From CAVTYH01 sp963738835 (GTDB lineage: Bacteria; Planctomycetota; Planctomycetia; Pirellulales; JADZDJ01), in assembly GCA_963738835.1 (NCBI GenBank), contig CAVTYH010000009.1:124001-188000 (forward strand): 64,000 bases of DNA, written 5' to 3'. Position numbers and translations under genes: made by a program. The notes beneath the pieces are model-generated. The model did no database searches and had not been told where the DNA came from. It saw nothing but the letters and a program-made list of their open reading frames with translations. Position 1 is the first letter of the stretch. Each line of letters begins with the position of its first letter. Of this stretch, positions 62,924-64,000 are shown one piece after another.

Positions 62924-64000
62924 CGCTTGGATCGGCGACCTCGTTTGCGCCCCCCTGCCCTGCCGTGCGGTTTTGTGCCGCTGCCTTGCGGCCGGCCTTT
63001 GCCACGGTTTTGCTGACTTCTGCCGCGACCGCTCGGCTTACGCCTTTGGTCGCCGCCGATGATCGTCGGCTGCTGTGGACGACGCAAATCACCACGGGCG
63101 ATGGGACGGAGATCAACCGGGGCAGTTCCTTCGTCGTCGTCGGATTCGTTTAATTCATCTTCGTTGCATTCCGGCTCGTCAGATAATCCGGCGAATTCAT
63201 CGTCATCGAAATCGTCATCTGCAGAAGCACGCAAACCCACCTGGCTAGCCGTCGTTTCGCCATCAATCAGGCCGATTTCCTCTTCTTCGCTCAATGCTTC
63301 CGGCGGCAGCGATTTGTCGATGATCGGATGCACCACAGAAGTCGGCTCCAGGCCTTCCACGGGCCGCGATGCTGATCGAATTCGTGCGCGCTGCTCATGC
63401 TGCTCTTTGGCTTTCTGGCGGCTCCCTTCTCGCGCCGTCCGGTACAATTCTTCCACTTCCTCGCGACGCAGCTGCCGGCTTTCACCTGGTTTCAAATCAG
63501 CCAGCCGCAGCGCCAATCGCTGTCCGACGCAGCTTCATTACCTTGTGGCCGACGCACGCCAACAGCCGTCGCACTTCACGGTTACGCCCTTCATCGAGAA
63601 CGATTTCTAGAATCGAACTTTGTTTTTGCGTTCGGCGCACATAGACACGCTTGGCGTGCGCGAAACCTTCCGAGAGCTGGACGCCGCGGCGCAGTTTGGC
63701 AATGGTTTCCGGCGACGGCATACCGGCCACTTGCGCCAAATACGTCTTTTCAACGCCGTAGCGAGGATGTGTGAGCAAATCGGTAAGTTGCCCGTCATTG
63801 GTGACAATAATCAGTCCTTCGCTCGATTTATCGAGCCGCCCAACGGTGAACAGCCGCTCGTGGCTGGGCGCCAAATCAATCACCCGCGGCCGGCCCGAGG
63901 GATCGCGGCTCGTGGAAAGAATGCCCGTGGGTTTGTTTACTAGGAAGTATTGCTTCTTGGGTCGCCGCAGTGTCTCGCCATCGACGCGAATTTTCTGAGC
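62920..64000 (-). CDS. RluB/RsuA-type rRNA pseudouridine synthase with long disordered tail (partial, one frameshift)
   Basis: The gene enters from beyond the window edge. The visible part begins QKIRVDGETLRRPKKQYFLV (end of the S4 domain) and continues NKPTGILSTSRD, the catalytic FTVGRLDKSSEGLIIVTNDG (Asp in GRLD), EKTYLAQVAGMP and LDEGRNREVRRLLACVGHKV. The frame changes near 63512 and resumes ALRLADLKPGESRQL, the normal RluB C-terminus. After that follow about 170 extra residues, first acidic (DDDFDDDEFAGL), then Arg/Gly/Lys-rich (GRAGGRKRGRRSKR), likely an RNA-binding disordered tail. Coupled to pyrK. Confidence 0.88.

Overview
The window looks like a chromosomal segment of a Planctomycetes bacterium, most likely a Pirellula-type lineage. 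Evidence: a DUF1549/DUF1553 (PSCyt2-PSD1) gene directly followed by a Tat-exported DUF1501 gene; a secreted FG-GAP protein with an N-terminal LEPR-XLL-like motif; a long secreted leucine-rich-repeat protein; moderate-to-high GC; few classical ribosome binding sites; and frequent GTG/TTG starts with GTGA-type overlaps. I see no tRNA, rRNA, CRISPR array, prophage or intact insertion sequence.

Layout. 1-1.3 kb: an esterase tail and small unknown ORFs. 1.4-13.3 kb: a nearly self-contained purine ring degradation cluster. Six genes on the minus strand (allantoate amidohydrolase, ureidoglycine aminohydrolase, ureidoglycolate amidohydrolase, uricase, an allantoinase/OHCU-decarboxylase fusion, HIU hydrolase) diverge from xanthine dehydrogenase xdhA-xdhB-xdhC on the plus strand. 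Together they predict xanthine -> urate -> allantoin -> allantoate -> glyoxylate with release of ammonia and CO2. 13.3-20.4 kb: a hydrolase, rho, coaE and polA. 20.6-25.9 kb: secreted LRR protein, secreted FG-GAP-FKBP protein, DacZ-like c-di-AMP synthase. 26-28.4 kb: SDR enzyme and a coupled sulfurtransferase-SufE pair. 28.9-32.9 kb: PSD1/DUF1501 pair. 32.9-37.6 kb: tripartite drug-efflux operon (TolC, HlyD/EmrA, EmrB). 37.8-50 kb: nnrE, an FmdB zinc ribbon, a planctomycete-type unknown, guaB, a transposase remnant, an ABC ATPase, a large lipoprotein, a lipase, an SMP-30 protein and trpE. 50.4-52.1 kb: McsA/McsB protein-arginine kinase pair. 52.1-64 kb: GNAT, coaD, a PLP enzyme, a deacetylase-like protein, an NlpC/P60-like protein, a fused CobA-HemD, a TPR protein, rpsT, a truncated PlsC-AMP ligase, pyrK and an RluB-type pseudouridine synthase running off the window.

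Two features run across the whole window. (1) About 17 single-frame breaks interrupt otherwise clean genes, including rho, hemD and sufE; most can be healed by a one-base change. I read them mainly as uncorrected assembly indels and annotate across them. (2) Intergenic DNA is rich in repeats: degenerate period-7 tracts sitting directly 5' of start codons (at least nine), a GC-rich palindrome related to CCCTCTCCC/GGGAGAGGG (five copies, some translated in frame), and several other hairpin families. The heptad tracts and the allantoinase-OHCU decarboxylase fusion are the most unusual items.
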